Part shown: positions 44,381 through 52,657 of the stretch, piece after piece
Layout of the letters: each line of letters starts with the position of its first letter
Position numbering within the stretch: position 1 is the stretch's first letter
Assembly: GCF_003732275.1 (NCBI RefSeq)
Contig: NZ_MOBM01000038.1
Coordinates: forward strand, 1,268,679-1,332,678
DNA from: Pseudomonas frederiksbergensis
GTDB taxonomy: Bacteria; Pseudomonadota; Gammaproteobacteria; Pseudomonadales; Pseudomonadaceae
Direction: 5' to 3'
Length of the DNA: 64,000 nucleotides
Notes under the pieces: model-generated
Seen by the model: the letters and a program-made list of their open reading frames with translations, nothing else
Databases searched by the model: none
What the model was told of the DNA's origin: nothing
Program-made: the position numbers and the translations under genes

Positions 44381-45838
44381 ATGCTCAAGAATCGTTTGAA
44401 AGACCCCAGCCTTTTGGCAGAACTCGCTTACCTCGACGGTCAGTGGATCGGCGCCGATAACGCCGCAACCCTGGACGTCATCGACCCGGCCACCGGCCAA
44501 TTGCTCGCCCGAGTCCCGGCCATGCAAGGCGCGGAAACCCGGCGTGCCATCGAAGCTGCCGAACGCGCCTGGCCTGCATGGCGCGCACGCCCGGCGGCGG
44601 AACGTGCGGCGCTGCTGGAGCGCTGGTATCTGGCGATGATCGACAACCTCGATGACCTCGCCTTGATCATGACCTGCGAGCAGGGCAAACCGCTGAACGA
44701 GGCCAAGGGCGAAATCCGCTACGGCGCCGGCTTCGTCAAGTGGTTCGCCGAAGAGGCCCGCCGGGTCTACGGCGAAACCATGCCGGCCCCCAGTGGCGAC
44801 CGCCGCCTGCTGACGCTCAAGCAACCGGTTGGCGTGTGCGCCGCCATCACCCCGTGGAATTTCCCCAACGCGATGATCACGCGCAAGTGCGCGCCGGCCT
44901 TGGCTGCCGGATGCCCTATCATCGTCAAACCTTCGGACCTGACCCCGCTGTCGGCCCTGGCCCTGGCGGTGCTGGCCGAGCGCGTCGGCATTCCGGCCGG
45001 GGTATTCAACGTGTTGACCGGGATGCCCGCCGGCATCGGCGAAGAGCTGACCGGCAACCCGACGGTGCGCAAAATCTCCTTCACCGGCTCCACCGCGGTC
45101 GGTCGTCTGCTGATGCGCCAGAGCGCCGAACACATCAAACGCTTGAGCCTGGAACTGGGCGGCAACGCGCCATTCATCGTGTTCGACGACGCCGATCTGG
45201 AGCAGGCAGTCGCCGGCATCATGCTCAGCAAATTCCGCAATGCCGGGCAGACCTGCGTCTGCGCCAACCGCATTCTGGTGCAGGACGGCATCTACGAGCG
45301 CTTCGCCCAGCGTTTGGTGGAGGAGGTGGGCAAGCTCAAAGTCGGCAATGGCCTTGACGCCGACGTCACCATCGGCCCGCTGATCAATCCGGCAGCGGTG
45401 AGCAAGGTCGCCCGGCACATCGACGATGCCCTGAGCCAGGGTGCGCGTTTGCTCTGCGGCGGTATTCCCGAAGGCGACAACCAGTTCGTTCAGCCAACCG
45501 TCCTCGGCGACACCCACGCCGGCATGCTCCTGGCCAACGAAGAAACCTTCGGCCCGGTGGCGCCGTTGATGCGTTTTACCGATGAAGCCGAAGCGCTCGC
45601 ATTGGCCAATGCCACGCCTTATGGTCTGGGCGCCTACTATTTCACTCAGGACTTGCGCCGTTCCTGGCGTTTCGGCGAGGCGCTGGAGTTCGGCATGGTC
45701 GGTCTCAACACCGGGATCATTTCCATGGAAGTCGCGCCGTTCGGCGGCATCAAGCAGTCGGGCGTTGGCCGTGAAGGCAGCAAGTACGGCCTGGACGAAT
45801 ACCTTGAAGTCAAAGCCTTCCACATCGGCGGGCTGTGA
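44381..45838 (+). CDS. NAD(P)-dependent succinate-semialdehyde dehydrogenase family protein
   Basis: 485 residues, ALDH of the GabD/DavD group. The catalytic residues are Glu258 (LELGGN) and Cys292 (GQTCVCANR); PWNFPNAMITRK and FTGSTAVGRLL are strong succinate-semialdehyde-dehydrogenase-like strings. It oxidises a short semialdehyde to the dicarboxylic acid. It may serve GABA breakdown (with GabT at 23438) or the semialdehyde formed by the upstream amine-oxidising enzymes. It stands 35 bases before the next gene. Confidence 0.9.
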   Translation: MLKNRLKDPSLLAELAYLDGQWIGADNAATLDVIDPATGQLLARVPAMQGAETRRAIEAAERAWPAWRARPAAERAALLERWYLAMIDNLDDLALIMTCEQGKPLNEAKGEIRYGAGFVKWFAEEARRVYGETMPAPSGDRRLLTLKQPVGVCAAITPWNFPNAMITRKCAPALAAGCPIIVKPSDLTPLSALALAVLAERVGIPAGVFNVLTGMPAGIGEELTGNPTVRKISFTGSTAVGRLLMRQSAEHIKRLSLELGGNAPFIVFDDADLEQAVAGIMLSKFRNAGQTCVCANRILVQDGIYERFAQRLVEEVGKLKVGNGLDADVTIGPLINPAAVSKVARHIDDALSQGARLLCGGIPEGDNQFVQPTVLGDTHAGMLLANEETFGPVAPLMRFTDEAEALALANATPYGLGAYYFTQDLRRSWRFGEALEFGMVGLNTGIISMEVAPFGGIKQSGVGREGSKYGLDEYLEVKAFHIGGL

Positions 45839-45873
45839 TAACGATTGCACAGCCATTTTGCGAGGCATGATTA

Positions 45874-46953
45874 ATGAGTAAACCATTCAGAATCGCCGCG
45901 ATTGCCGGCGATGGCATCGGCAAGGAAGTCCTGCCGGAAGGATTGCGGGTATTGGAGCAGGCCGCGAAGAAGTGGCAGCTGGATTTGAGCATCGAAGTGC
46001 TCGACTGGGCTCACTGTGATTACTACCTGGAACACGGGCAGATGATGCCCGATGACTGGTTCGAGCAGCTCAAGGGTTTCGACGCCATCTACTTCGGCGC
46101 CGTGGGCTGGCCGGACAAGGTGCCGGACCACATTTCCCTGTGGGGCTCGCTGCTGAAGTTTCGCCGCGACTTCGACCAGTACGTGAACATTCGCCCGGTG
46201 CGGCTGTTTCCCGGCGTACCGTGCCCGCTGGCCGGACGCAAACCGGGCGACATCGATTTCGTGGTGATCCGCGAGAACACCGAGGGCGAGTATTCCTCGG
46301 TCGGCGGCAAGATGTTTGAAGGCACCGAGCATGAATTCGTGCTGCAAGAGTCGGTGTTCACCCGGCGTGGCGTGGACCGGATTCTCAAGTTCGCCTTCGA
46401 CCTGGCCCAGACCCGACCGCGCAAGCGCCTGACGGCGGCGACCAAGTCCAACGGGATTTCCATCAGCATGCCGTACTGGGACGAGCGCACGGCGTTGATG
46501 GCCGCGCAGTACCCGGACATCACCTGGGACAAGCAACACATCGACATCCTCTGCGCGCGTTTTGTGCTGCAACCGGACCGGTTCGATGTGGTGGTGGCGT
46601 CGAACCTGTTCGGCGACATCCTGTCCGACCTCGGTCCGGCTTGCGCCGGTACCATCGGCATTGCGCCGTCGGCCAACCTTGATCCCGAGCGGCGTTTTCC
46701 GTCGCTGTTCGAACCGGTGCATGGTTCGGCCCCGGACATCTACGGGCGCAACACCGCCAACCCGATCGCCATGATCTGGTCCGGTGCGTTGATGCTGGAT
46801 TTTCTGGGGAACGGTGATGAGCGCTATCGCGCCGCGCACGACGGGATTCTGCAGGCGATCGAACGGGTGATTGCCGAGGGGCCGATCACGCCGGATCTGG
46901 GCGGGAAGGGCTCGACCCAGGAGGTCGGAAAGGCGATTGCAGAAGCGCTTTAA
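45874..46953 (+). CDS. Tartrate / D-malate dehydrogenase (decarboxylating)
   Basis: 359 residues, isocitrate/isopropylmalate dehydrogenase superfamily, branch of TtuC/DmlA. IAGDGIGKEVLPEGLRV at the N-terminus, the divalent-metal Asp set VVASNLFGDILSDLGP, and the NAD-binding EPVHGSAPDIYGRNTANP are all present. It oxidatively decarboxylates D-malate or tartrate to pyruvate or related products with NAD. It is probably in one operon with the semialdehyde dehydrogenase. A REP element ends the block. Confidence 0.9.
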   Translation: MSKPFRIAAIAGDGIGKEVLPEGLRVLEQAAKKWQLDLSIEVLDWAHCDYYLEHGQMMPDDWFEQLKGFDAIYFGAVGWPDKVPDHISLWGSLLKFRRDFDQYVNIRPVRLFPGVPCPLAGRKPGDIDFVVIRENTEGEYSSVGGKMFEGTEHEFVLQESVFTRRGVDRILKFAFDLAQTRPRKRLTAATKSNGISISMPYWDERTALMAAQYPDITWDKQHIDILCARFVLQPDRFDVVVASNLFGDILSDLGPACAGTIGIAPSANLDPERRFPSLFEPVHGSAPDIYGRNTANPIAMIWSGALMLDFLGNGDERYRAAHDGILQAIERVIAEGPITPDLGGKGSTQEVGKAIAEAL

Positions 46954-47003
46954 AGACCAAACCAAAGCGGGCAGCGCTAATGCCGGTAAGTTAAAACGCA
47001 GAA

Positions 47004-47097
47004 CCTGTGGGAGCGTGGCTTGCCCGCGAAGAACGATGACGCGTAATACCTGAAAAACCGCGGTGCATTCTTCGCGGGCAAGCCACGCTCCCACAGG
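47004..47097. repeat. REP/BIME palindrome, 'GTGGGAGCGTGGCTTGCCCGCGA' variant
   Basis: CCTGTGGGAGCGTGGCTTGC at 47004 pairs with GCAAGCCACGCTCCCACAGG ending at 47097. It lies between convergent genes 45874-46953 and 47130-47354. Confidence 0.86.
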
Positions 47098-47129
47098 ATT
47101 TGCGTCGCTTAGCTTACCGCCAAGGGAGA

Positions 47130-47354
47130 TCAGTCTTCCTTGCGAACCGTGGCCACGTCATCCGCCCGGACTTTCACCTTCGCCCCGGAAATATCTTCGA
47201 ATTCAAAGAAGCCGTCCTTGGTTTTGGTGTTCGGCATGTCCTTGGTCAAATACTGGGTGCCGTTCTGCAGGGTCACGACCGTTGGCGTCGAGCAGCCGGC
47301 CAGGGCCAAAAAGGCCGCTACTGCCAGGGGCAAACCCAGAGTCTTGATATTCAT
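47130..47354 (-). CDS. YgdI/YgdR-family small lipoprotein
   Basis: 74 residues (start 47354, MNIKTLGLPLAVAAFL). Signal peptide with lipobox LAGC; lipidated Cys21. The mature protein is a short SH3-like YgdI/YgdR domain (VVTLQNGTQYLTKDMP ... FFEFEDISGAKVKVRADDV). Likely anchored in the outer membrane; function unknown. Convergent with the tartrate dehydrogenase and divergent from the FAN1 gene; 207 bp to the latter contain no gene. Confidence 0.88.
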   Translation of the reverse strand: MNIKTLGLPLAVAAFLALAGCSTPTVVTLQNGTQYLTKDMPNTKTKDGFFEFEDISGAKVKVRADDVATVRKED

Positions 47355-47562
47355 ACACACCTCTCATCACTGAATAAAAACAGCGCGGCAGCCTCGCTTG
47401 AGGTCAATCGTCGCTGTGCCTCTAACGCGGTTGGTGCGATGGAATGGCAGAAAGTTCGATGGTCACCCGAAAATTGCCGAATAGCGTCGCCACTGATCCT
47501 TTTCCGTTTGCACCGGGTGGGGCATAGCTGGTATCTGTACGCATAACCAGTACTCGTTTGCC

Positions 47563-49230
47563 ATGGCCCTTTTGCCCGTGATTGTAAATCCTCTCGATGA
47601 TCCGTTCTATTACTTGAACAACTTCATGCAAGTGCTTGATTGGCTTGAGCATCGTTATGCCGATGTGTTGAGCGTCGAGGAGCAGGATTTCATCTGCGAC
47701 TTCAATCGACTGCCCCGCGAGTCCCAGGCCTTGCTGGTCAGACTGGTGATGCGCAAGGGCGTGCATTTCAGGGCCGGTAAATTGAGTTACGTCGAGATCG
47801 GCGACATCGACAGCGCTGCGGCGCCGCTGCTGGCATCGGGCTGGATCGATGAGCAGTCGCCATTGCACATCGAGGACTTGTTCGAGGTGTTGCTCAAGGC
47901 CGAGATTCTGCAGTGCTTTGGCAGCGCCATCGATCAGCCCAAGGGCAAAAAGACCGATTGGCTGCCGACCCTGAGCGAGCAGTTTCCCGAAGCGCAAAGT
48001 TTTGCCCAATGGTGTCCGGCACTGAATGACCGGTTGTTCAGCCTGACCGTCATGGGCCTGTGCGACCGGCTGCGGCTGATGTTCTTTGGCAACCTCTACC
48101 AAGACTGGTCGGAGTTCGTGCTGGCCGACCTGGGCATCTTTACCTACGAAAAAGTCGAGTTCTGCACCGAGTCCCGAGGGTTGCGCAGTCGCGAGGACGT
48201 CGATGCCTGTCTGTTTCTGCACAGCTATCAGCAGCGTTTCGAGGCCGGTGAAGACGTGGCGGACATTGTCGAGCAGATCAACGGTCTGCCGCTCGACAAT
48301 CCCTGGCTGCAAAGACGTCGCGGCAAACTGCTGTTCCAGATCGGTCAGCACTGCGAGCGCGTCGCGGATTTTTCCACCTCCCTGAGCCTTTACCGCGAAT
48401 GCGCCTACCCCGGCGCGCGTCTACGGCTGATTCGCGTGCTGGAGCGCTGTGCTGAATACCAACTGGCGATGGACCTGGCCATCCACGCCGAGCAAGCCCC
48501 TGAAAGCGCTGCCGAGCATCAGCATCTATCGCGTGTGCTGCCCAGATTGCGGCGCAAACTGGGCGGGCCGCCGATCAAGCGGCCAGCTCCTCGGGCCATG
48601 CAGCGTCTGGACCTGCAACTGCCCAGGCACGATCCGGCGTTGTCGGTGGAGTCTTACGTTCAGGCCCACCTGGCGGACGAGTCGGCGCCGGTGCATTACG
48701 TCGAGAACAGCCTGATCAATTCACTGTTCGGGCTGCTGTGCTGGCCGGCAATCTTCGCGCCGTTGCCGGGGGCGTTTTTTCACCCGTTCCAGCGCGGGCC
48801 GGTGGACCTGCTCAACGAAGATTTTCATGCGCGGCGCGCGGATCTGTTCCAGGCCTGCCTGGCCGAACTCGATGACGGGCGTTATGTGCAAACGGTTCGC
48901 GAGCGTTACAGCGCCAAGTGGGGCGTGCAGTCACCGTTCGTCTTTTGGGGCGTGCTGAGCGAGGAACTGCTGGAGCAGGCACTCGACTGTCTGCCTGCCG
49001 AACACCTCAAGCACTGGTTCAATCGACTGTTGCTCGACATCAAGGCCAACCGCGCCGGCATGCCGGACCTGATTCAGTTTTGGCCACAAGACAAAACCTA
49101 CCGCATGATCGAAGTCAAAGGCCCCGGCGATCGGTTGCAAGACAATCAATTACGCTGGCTGGAATTCTGTCACGAGCACCAGATGCCGATCGCCGTGTGC
49201 TACGTGCAATGGGCGGAGCAGGGCGCGTGA
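47563..49230 (+). CDS. FAN1-like nuclease (VRR-NUC domain)
   Basis: 555 residues. C-terminal VRR-NUC (PD-(D/E)XK) domain with predicted catalytic residues Glu381 (YVENSLINSLFG), Asp502 (AGMPDLIQFW), Glu517 and Lys519 (MIEVKGPG), followed by QDNQLRWLEF. The middle region (residues about 200-330) is helical and resembles the SAP/TPR portions of bacterial FAN1. FAN1 incises branched or 5'-flap DNA and, in eukaryotes and in P. aeruginosa, unhooks interstrand crosslinks. Its TGA overlaps the GTG start of the helicase gene by 3 bp, a tight translational coupling. Confidence 0.9.
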   Translation: MALLPVIVNPLDDPFYYLNNFMQVLDWLEHRYADVLSVEEQDFICDFNRLPRESQALLVRLVMRKGVHFRAGKLSYVEIGDIDSAAAPLLASGWIDEQSPLHIEDLFEVLLKAEILQCFGSAIDQPKGKKTDWLPTLSEQFPEAQSFAQWCPALNDRLFSLTVMGLCDRLRLMFFGNLYQDWSEFVLADLGIFTYEKVEFCTESRGLRSREDVDACLFLHSYQQRFEAGEDVADIVEQINGLPLDNPWLQRRRGKLLFQIGQHCERVADFSTSLSLYRECAYPGARLRLIRVLERCAEYQLAMDLAIHAEQAPESAAEHQHLSRVLPRLRRKLGGPPIKRPAPRAMQRLDLQLPRHDPALSVESYVQAHLADESAPVHYVENSLINSLFGLLCWPAIFAPLPGAFFHPFQRGPVDLLNEDFHARRADLFQACLAELDDGRYVQTVRERYSAKWGVQSPFVFWGVLSEELLEQALDCLPAEHLKHWFNRLLLDIKANRAGMPDLIQFWPQDKTYRMIEVKGPGDRLQDNQLRWLEFCHEHQMPIAVCYVQWAEQGA

Positions 49231-51506
49231 GCTACAGCATTGCGGTGCGGGCGCTGTGTGAATTCACCGCCAAGGTCGGCGACCTCGACCTGCGCTTCAC
49301 CCCGTCACCGACTGCGCTGGAAGGCATCGTCGGGCATCGCACCGTGGCGTCACGGCGCAGCGAGGGTTACCAGAGCGAGGTCGCGCTTGAGGGCCAGTAT
49401 CGAACCTTGACGGTGAAGGGCCGGGCGGACGGCTACGATCCGGCGCAAAACTGCCTCGAAGAAGTCAAAACCTACCGTGGCGACCTGAGCAAGCAACCGG
49501 CCAACCACCGGCAGCTGCATTGGGCGCAGGCGAAGATCTACGGTGGGTTGATGTGCCAGAAACTGCAGTTGGAGCAGATTAATCTGGCGCTGGTGTACTT
49601 CGACATCGTCAGCGAAAAGGAAACCTGCCTGGTCGAGACCTTCAGCGCCGCCGAACTACAGCTGTTTTTCGAACACCGTTGCGGGTTGTTCCTGCACTGG
49701 GCCGAGCAGGAAATGGCCCATCGCGAAGGGCGCAATCTGGCGGCGCAACAGCTGGCATTTCCTCATACCGATTTTCGTCCCGGGCAACGGCATCTGGCCG
49801 AATCGGTGTTCAAGGCTGTCAGCACCGGTCGCTGCCTGATGGCCCAGGCACCGACCGGTATCGGCAAGACGGTCGGCACGCTGTTCCCGATGCTCAAGGC
49901 CCTGGCACCGCAACAACTGGACAAGGTGTTTTTCCTTACGGCGAAAACCCCGGGGCGCAAATTGGCGCTGGACGCCGCGCAGGTCATCCTCGACAGCGCC
50001 GACGCTCCGCCCTTGCGAGTCCTCGAGATGATCGCCCGGGACAAGGCTTGCGAGCACCCGGACAAGGCCTGCCATGGCGAGTCCTGCCCGTTGGCCCAGG
50101 GTTTTTATGATCGTTTGCCCGCCGCGCGTCAGGCCGCCAGCCAACTGAGCCTGCTGAACCAGAGTGCGTTGCGCGAGGTTGCCCTGCAGCATGAGATCTG
50201 CCCCTACTACCTCAGCCAGGAAATGGCCCGCTGGGCGGACGTGGTGGTCGCTGACTACAACTACTATTTCGACTTCAGTGCGTTGCTGTTCGGGCTGGCC
50301 CAGGCCAATAACTGGAAAGTCGCGGTGCTGGTGGACGAAGCCCACAATCTGGTGGAGCGTGGCCGGCAGATGTACAGCGCCAGCCTCGACCAGGCGACGT
50401 TGAACAGCGTGCGAAAAACTGCGCCTGAGCCACTGAAGAGATCCTTGCAACGGGTCAATCGTGAATGGAATGCCCTGCATGATCAGCAACTGAGCCCCTA
50501 TCAAGCCTACGACAAAGCCCCGGAAAAACTGCTTCAGGCGCTGTCCTTATGCTGCGCGAGCATCGGCGACTACCTCAACGATCACCCTCAGGGTCTGGAC
50601 AGCGGGTTGCAGAATTTTTACTTCGACATGCTGCAATTCGGCCGCGTGGCTGAACTGTTCGATGAGCATTTCCTGTTCGACATCAGCAAACGCGACCTCG
50701 ACCGCAAGCGCAACCTGTCGCAGCTGTGCCTGCGCAATGTGGTGCCCGCCGCTTTCATTCGCCCGCGCCTGACTGCTGCGCGTAGCGCCGTGTTGTTTTC
50801 CGCCACCCTGAGCCCTCGGCATTACTACGCCGATTTGCTGGGAACACCGGCGAATACAGTCTGGATCGATGTGGAGTCGCCGTTCAGCGCCGAACAGCTG
50901 CAAGTGCATATCGTCAGCCAGATTTCGACCCGCTATGTCCATCGTCAGGCATCCCTTGAGCCCATCGTCGAGCTGATCGCCAAACAGTTCACCCAACGCC
51001 CCGGTAACTATTTGGCGTTTTTCAGCAGTTTCGATTACTTGCAGCAAGTGGCCCAGTTGCTGGCCGAACGGCATCCGCACATCACGCTGTGGTCGCAGTC
51101 CCGGGGAATGGGGGAAGGGCCGCGTCAGGCGTTTCTCGATCAATTCACCGTCCATAGTCAGGGCGTAGGGTTTGCGGTGCTGGGTGGAGCATTCGGCGAA
51201 GGCATCGATTTACCCGGCGCGCGGTTGATTGGTGCTTTCATTGCCACCCTGGGGCTGGCGCAACTGAATCCGGTCAACGAACAGATGAAACAGCGCATGG
51301 CGGCGATTTTCGGTGCCGGTTATGACTACACCTACCTGTTTCCTGGCGTGCAGAAAGTCGTGCAAGCAGCGGGGCGGGTGATCCGCACCCAGCAGGATCA
51401 AGGGGTGGTGATGCTGATCGATGACCGGTTTGGCGAGAGCAAGGTCAAGCAATTGTTGCCGCGCTGGTGGTCAGTTGAATCGACGCATTTTCCTTCTGGC
51501 TTGTAG
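49227..51506 (+). CDS. Fe-S DNA helicase (XPD/DinG family) with N-terminal PD-(D/E)XK nuclease domain
   Basis: 759 residues from the GTG at 49227 (MSYSIAVRALCEFTAKVG), overlapping the FAN1 stop; the longer frame upstream only shadows FAN1. N-terminal domain: Asp68 (GRADGYD), Glu79-x-Lys81 (EEVKTY) and Gln101-x3-Tyr105 (HWAQAKIYGG) reproduce the Cas4/RecB-type nuclease core D...ExK...QxxxY. Helicase: Walker A Lys214 (APTGIGKTVG), DEAH at 370-373, motif VI QAAGRVIRT. Four Cys (275, 282, 287, 325) match the [4Fe-4S] site of XPD-like helicases. It should unwind 5' to 3' and could cut DNA itself. Confidence 0.9.
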   Translation: MSYSIAVRALCEFTAKVGDLDLRFTPSPTALEGIVGHRTVASRRSEGYQSEVALEGQYRTLTVKGRADGYDPAQNCLEEVKTYRGDLSKQPANHRQLHWAQAKIYGGLMCQKLQLEQINLALVYFDIVSEKETCLVETFSAAELQLFFEHRCGLFLHWAEQEMAHREGRNLAAQQLAFPHTDFRPGQRHLAESVFKAVSTGRCLMAQAPTGIGKTVGTLFPMLKALAPQQLDKVFFLTAKTPGRKLALDAAQVILDSADAPPLRVLEMIARDKACEHPDKACHGESCPLAQGFYDRLPAARQAASQLSLLNQSALREVALQHEICPYYLSQEMARWADVVVADYNYYFDFSALLFGLAQANNWKVAVLVDEAHNLVERGRQMYSASLDQATLNSVRKTAPEPLKRSLQRVNREWNALHDQQLSPYQAYDKAPEKLLQALSLCCASIGDYLNDHPQGLDSGLQNFYFDMLQFGRVAELFDEHFLFDISKRDLDRKRNLSQLCLRNVVPAAFIRPRLTAARSAVLFSATLSPRHYYADLLGTPANTVWIDVESPFSAEQLQVHIVSQISTRYVHRQASLEPIVELIAKQFTQRPGNYLAFFSSFDYLQQVAQLLAERHPHITLWSQSRGMGEGPRQAFLDQFTVHSQGVGFAVLGGAFGEGIDLPGARLIGAFIATLGLAQLNPVNEQMKQRMAAIFGAGYDYTYLFPGVQKVVQAAGRVIRTQQDQGVVMLIDDRFGESKVKQLLPRWWSVESTHFPSGL

Positions 51507-51634
51507 GAATTATTACGTTATAAAACAGCGACATATCTTGAAAGACACGCTCATTTGAACAAACAACGAATCAGCGCTTTATTCAAAAAGGCAGCAATCA
51601 CTTTCAAGCGAATCTTTGATAAGGAAATCAAGGT

Positions 51635-52555
51635 ATGTCAGCAGCCCCGAATGTAGCCCCGAACTACACTTACACCCCAGACCAAGTCACTGCAGCATTC
51701 ACTGAAATCACCGCGACGCTGTTCACCGGCATCACTGCCGAGGCAATCCCCAAAATGCTGATCGTTGCCGGACTGCAAGGGTCAGGTAAAACGTATCTGC
51801 TGGAAAAAACCCTTCTGCCCTCCAACCGCTATGACAAGTATGTTCGTCTGTATCTACCCGACTACCGAGAAAAACACCCTCAATACGCCGAGATGATCAA
51901 ACTCGGTGTCCTGCACGCTTATGAGCATACGGAGGCTTTCGTCAGGGAGGTCAGCGCGAAGATCTTCGAGGAGGCATTCAAGCGCAAATACAACATCATC
52001 ATGGAGTGTGCCTTCGACAGTATCGATTTCGCCGCCTTTCCACCGATGGCAACGGCAGCCGGTTACCAATTCGAGACTCATATTGTTGCCTGCAATCAAG
52101 AGTTCGCTCATGCATCGAGCATCAAAAGAGCGCTCAAGAGCCTGGAAAAGCAGGAAATGGAAAGGTTCGTCACGGTGTCGATGCTGAATGCCAGCATGAG
52201 TAACGCGCTAGCGATCATCCTGGCCTTCGAAACGGCCGCCAAAGCGGTCAGCGGCTCGCAAATCACCTTGTACGAGCGAGGGTTCGGGGCGTTGAAGGAA
52301 CGGACCTTGCGCGCTCAAAGTACTTATACCAAAGCCGCCGACGGGAGCTTGACCATCACCGGAACAACGGCGCCTTATATGTACAGCGCTTACGGGACGA
52401 TCGTAGACAATCACATCTACACCATGAGTGATCGCGACGAAATGATAAAAGAGTGTCATCTGGCACTGCTCAAAACGCAAACCTACGCTGAGCACGTGCC
52501 GGACTTTGTCTACAACGATCTATACGCCTATATCGTCAAATACGTGTACCGATAA
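51635..52555 (+). CDS. Zeta-toxin-like P-loop kinase, apparently without antitoxin
   Basis: 306 residues. Walker A GLQGSGKT with Lys52 begins the zeta-toxin fold; YLPDYREKHPQYAEM (Asp76, Arg78) and YNIIMECAFDS match the substrate-binding and strand-end motifs of zeta/PezT kinases, which phosphorylate UDP-N-acetylglucosamine. The last 100 residues are not recognised. No epsilon-like ORF precedes it: 51507-51634 is AT-rich and holds only a leader with a GATAAGGA site. Base composition is visibly lower in GC than in the neighbours. Other roles (for example nucleotide kinase) remain possible. Confidence 0.7.
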   Translation: MSAAPNVAPNYTYTPDQVTAAFTEITATLFTGITAEAIPKMLIVAGLQGSGKTYLLEKTLLPSNRYDKYVRLYLPDYREKHPQYAEMIKLGVLHAYEHTEAFVREVSAKIFEEAFKRKYNIIMECAFDSIDFAAFPPMATAAGYQFETHIVACNQEFAHASSIKRALKSLEKQEMERFVTVSMLNASMSNALAIILAFETAAKAVSGSQITLYERGFGALKERTLRAQSTYTKAADGSLTITGTTAPYMYSAYGTIVDNHIYTMSDRDEMIKECHLALLKTQTYAEHVPDFVYNDLYAYIVKYVYR

Positions 52556-52657
52556 TCCATCGCGCCACTGCGGCATACCAACGTATTGGTTTTTTTGAAT
52601 TTCCAAACGTGCGGTTTGTCGCATACTCCAGAAGAACAACAACAAGGACAGGGATCC

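Noticed and set aside
48918..49226. Upstream extension of the helicase gene inside the FAN1 gene
   Set aside because: It is an overlapping-frame shadow. The GTG at 49227 overlapping the FAN1 stop is the normal coupled arrangement.
51507..51634. Antitoxin gene for the zeta-like kinase
   Set aside because: The 128-bp interval is AT-rich and contains no ORF with a start and ribosome site long enough for an epsilon-type antitoxin (about 90 residues).
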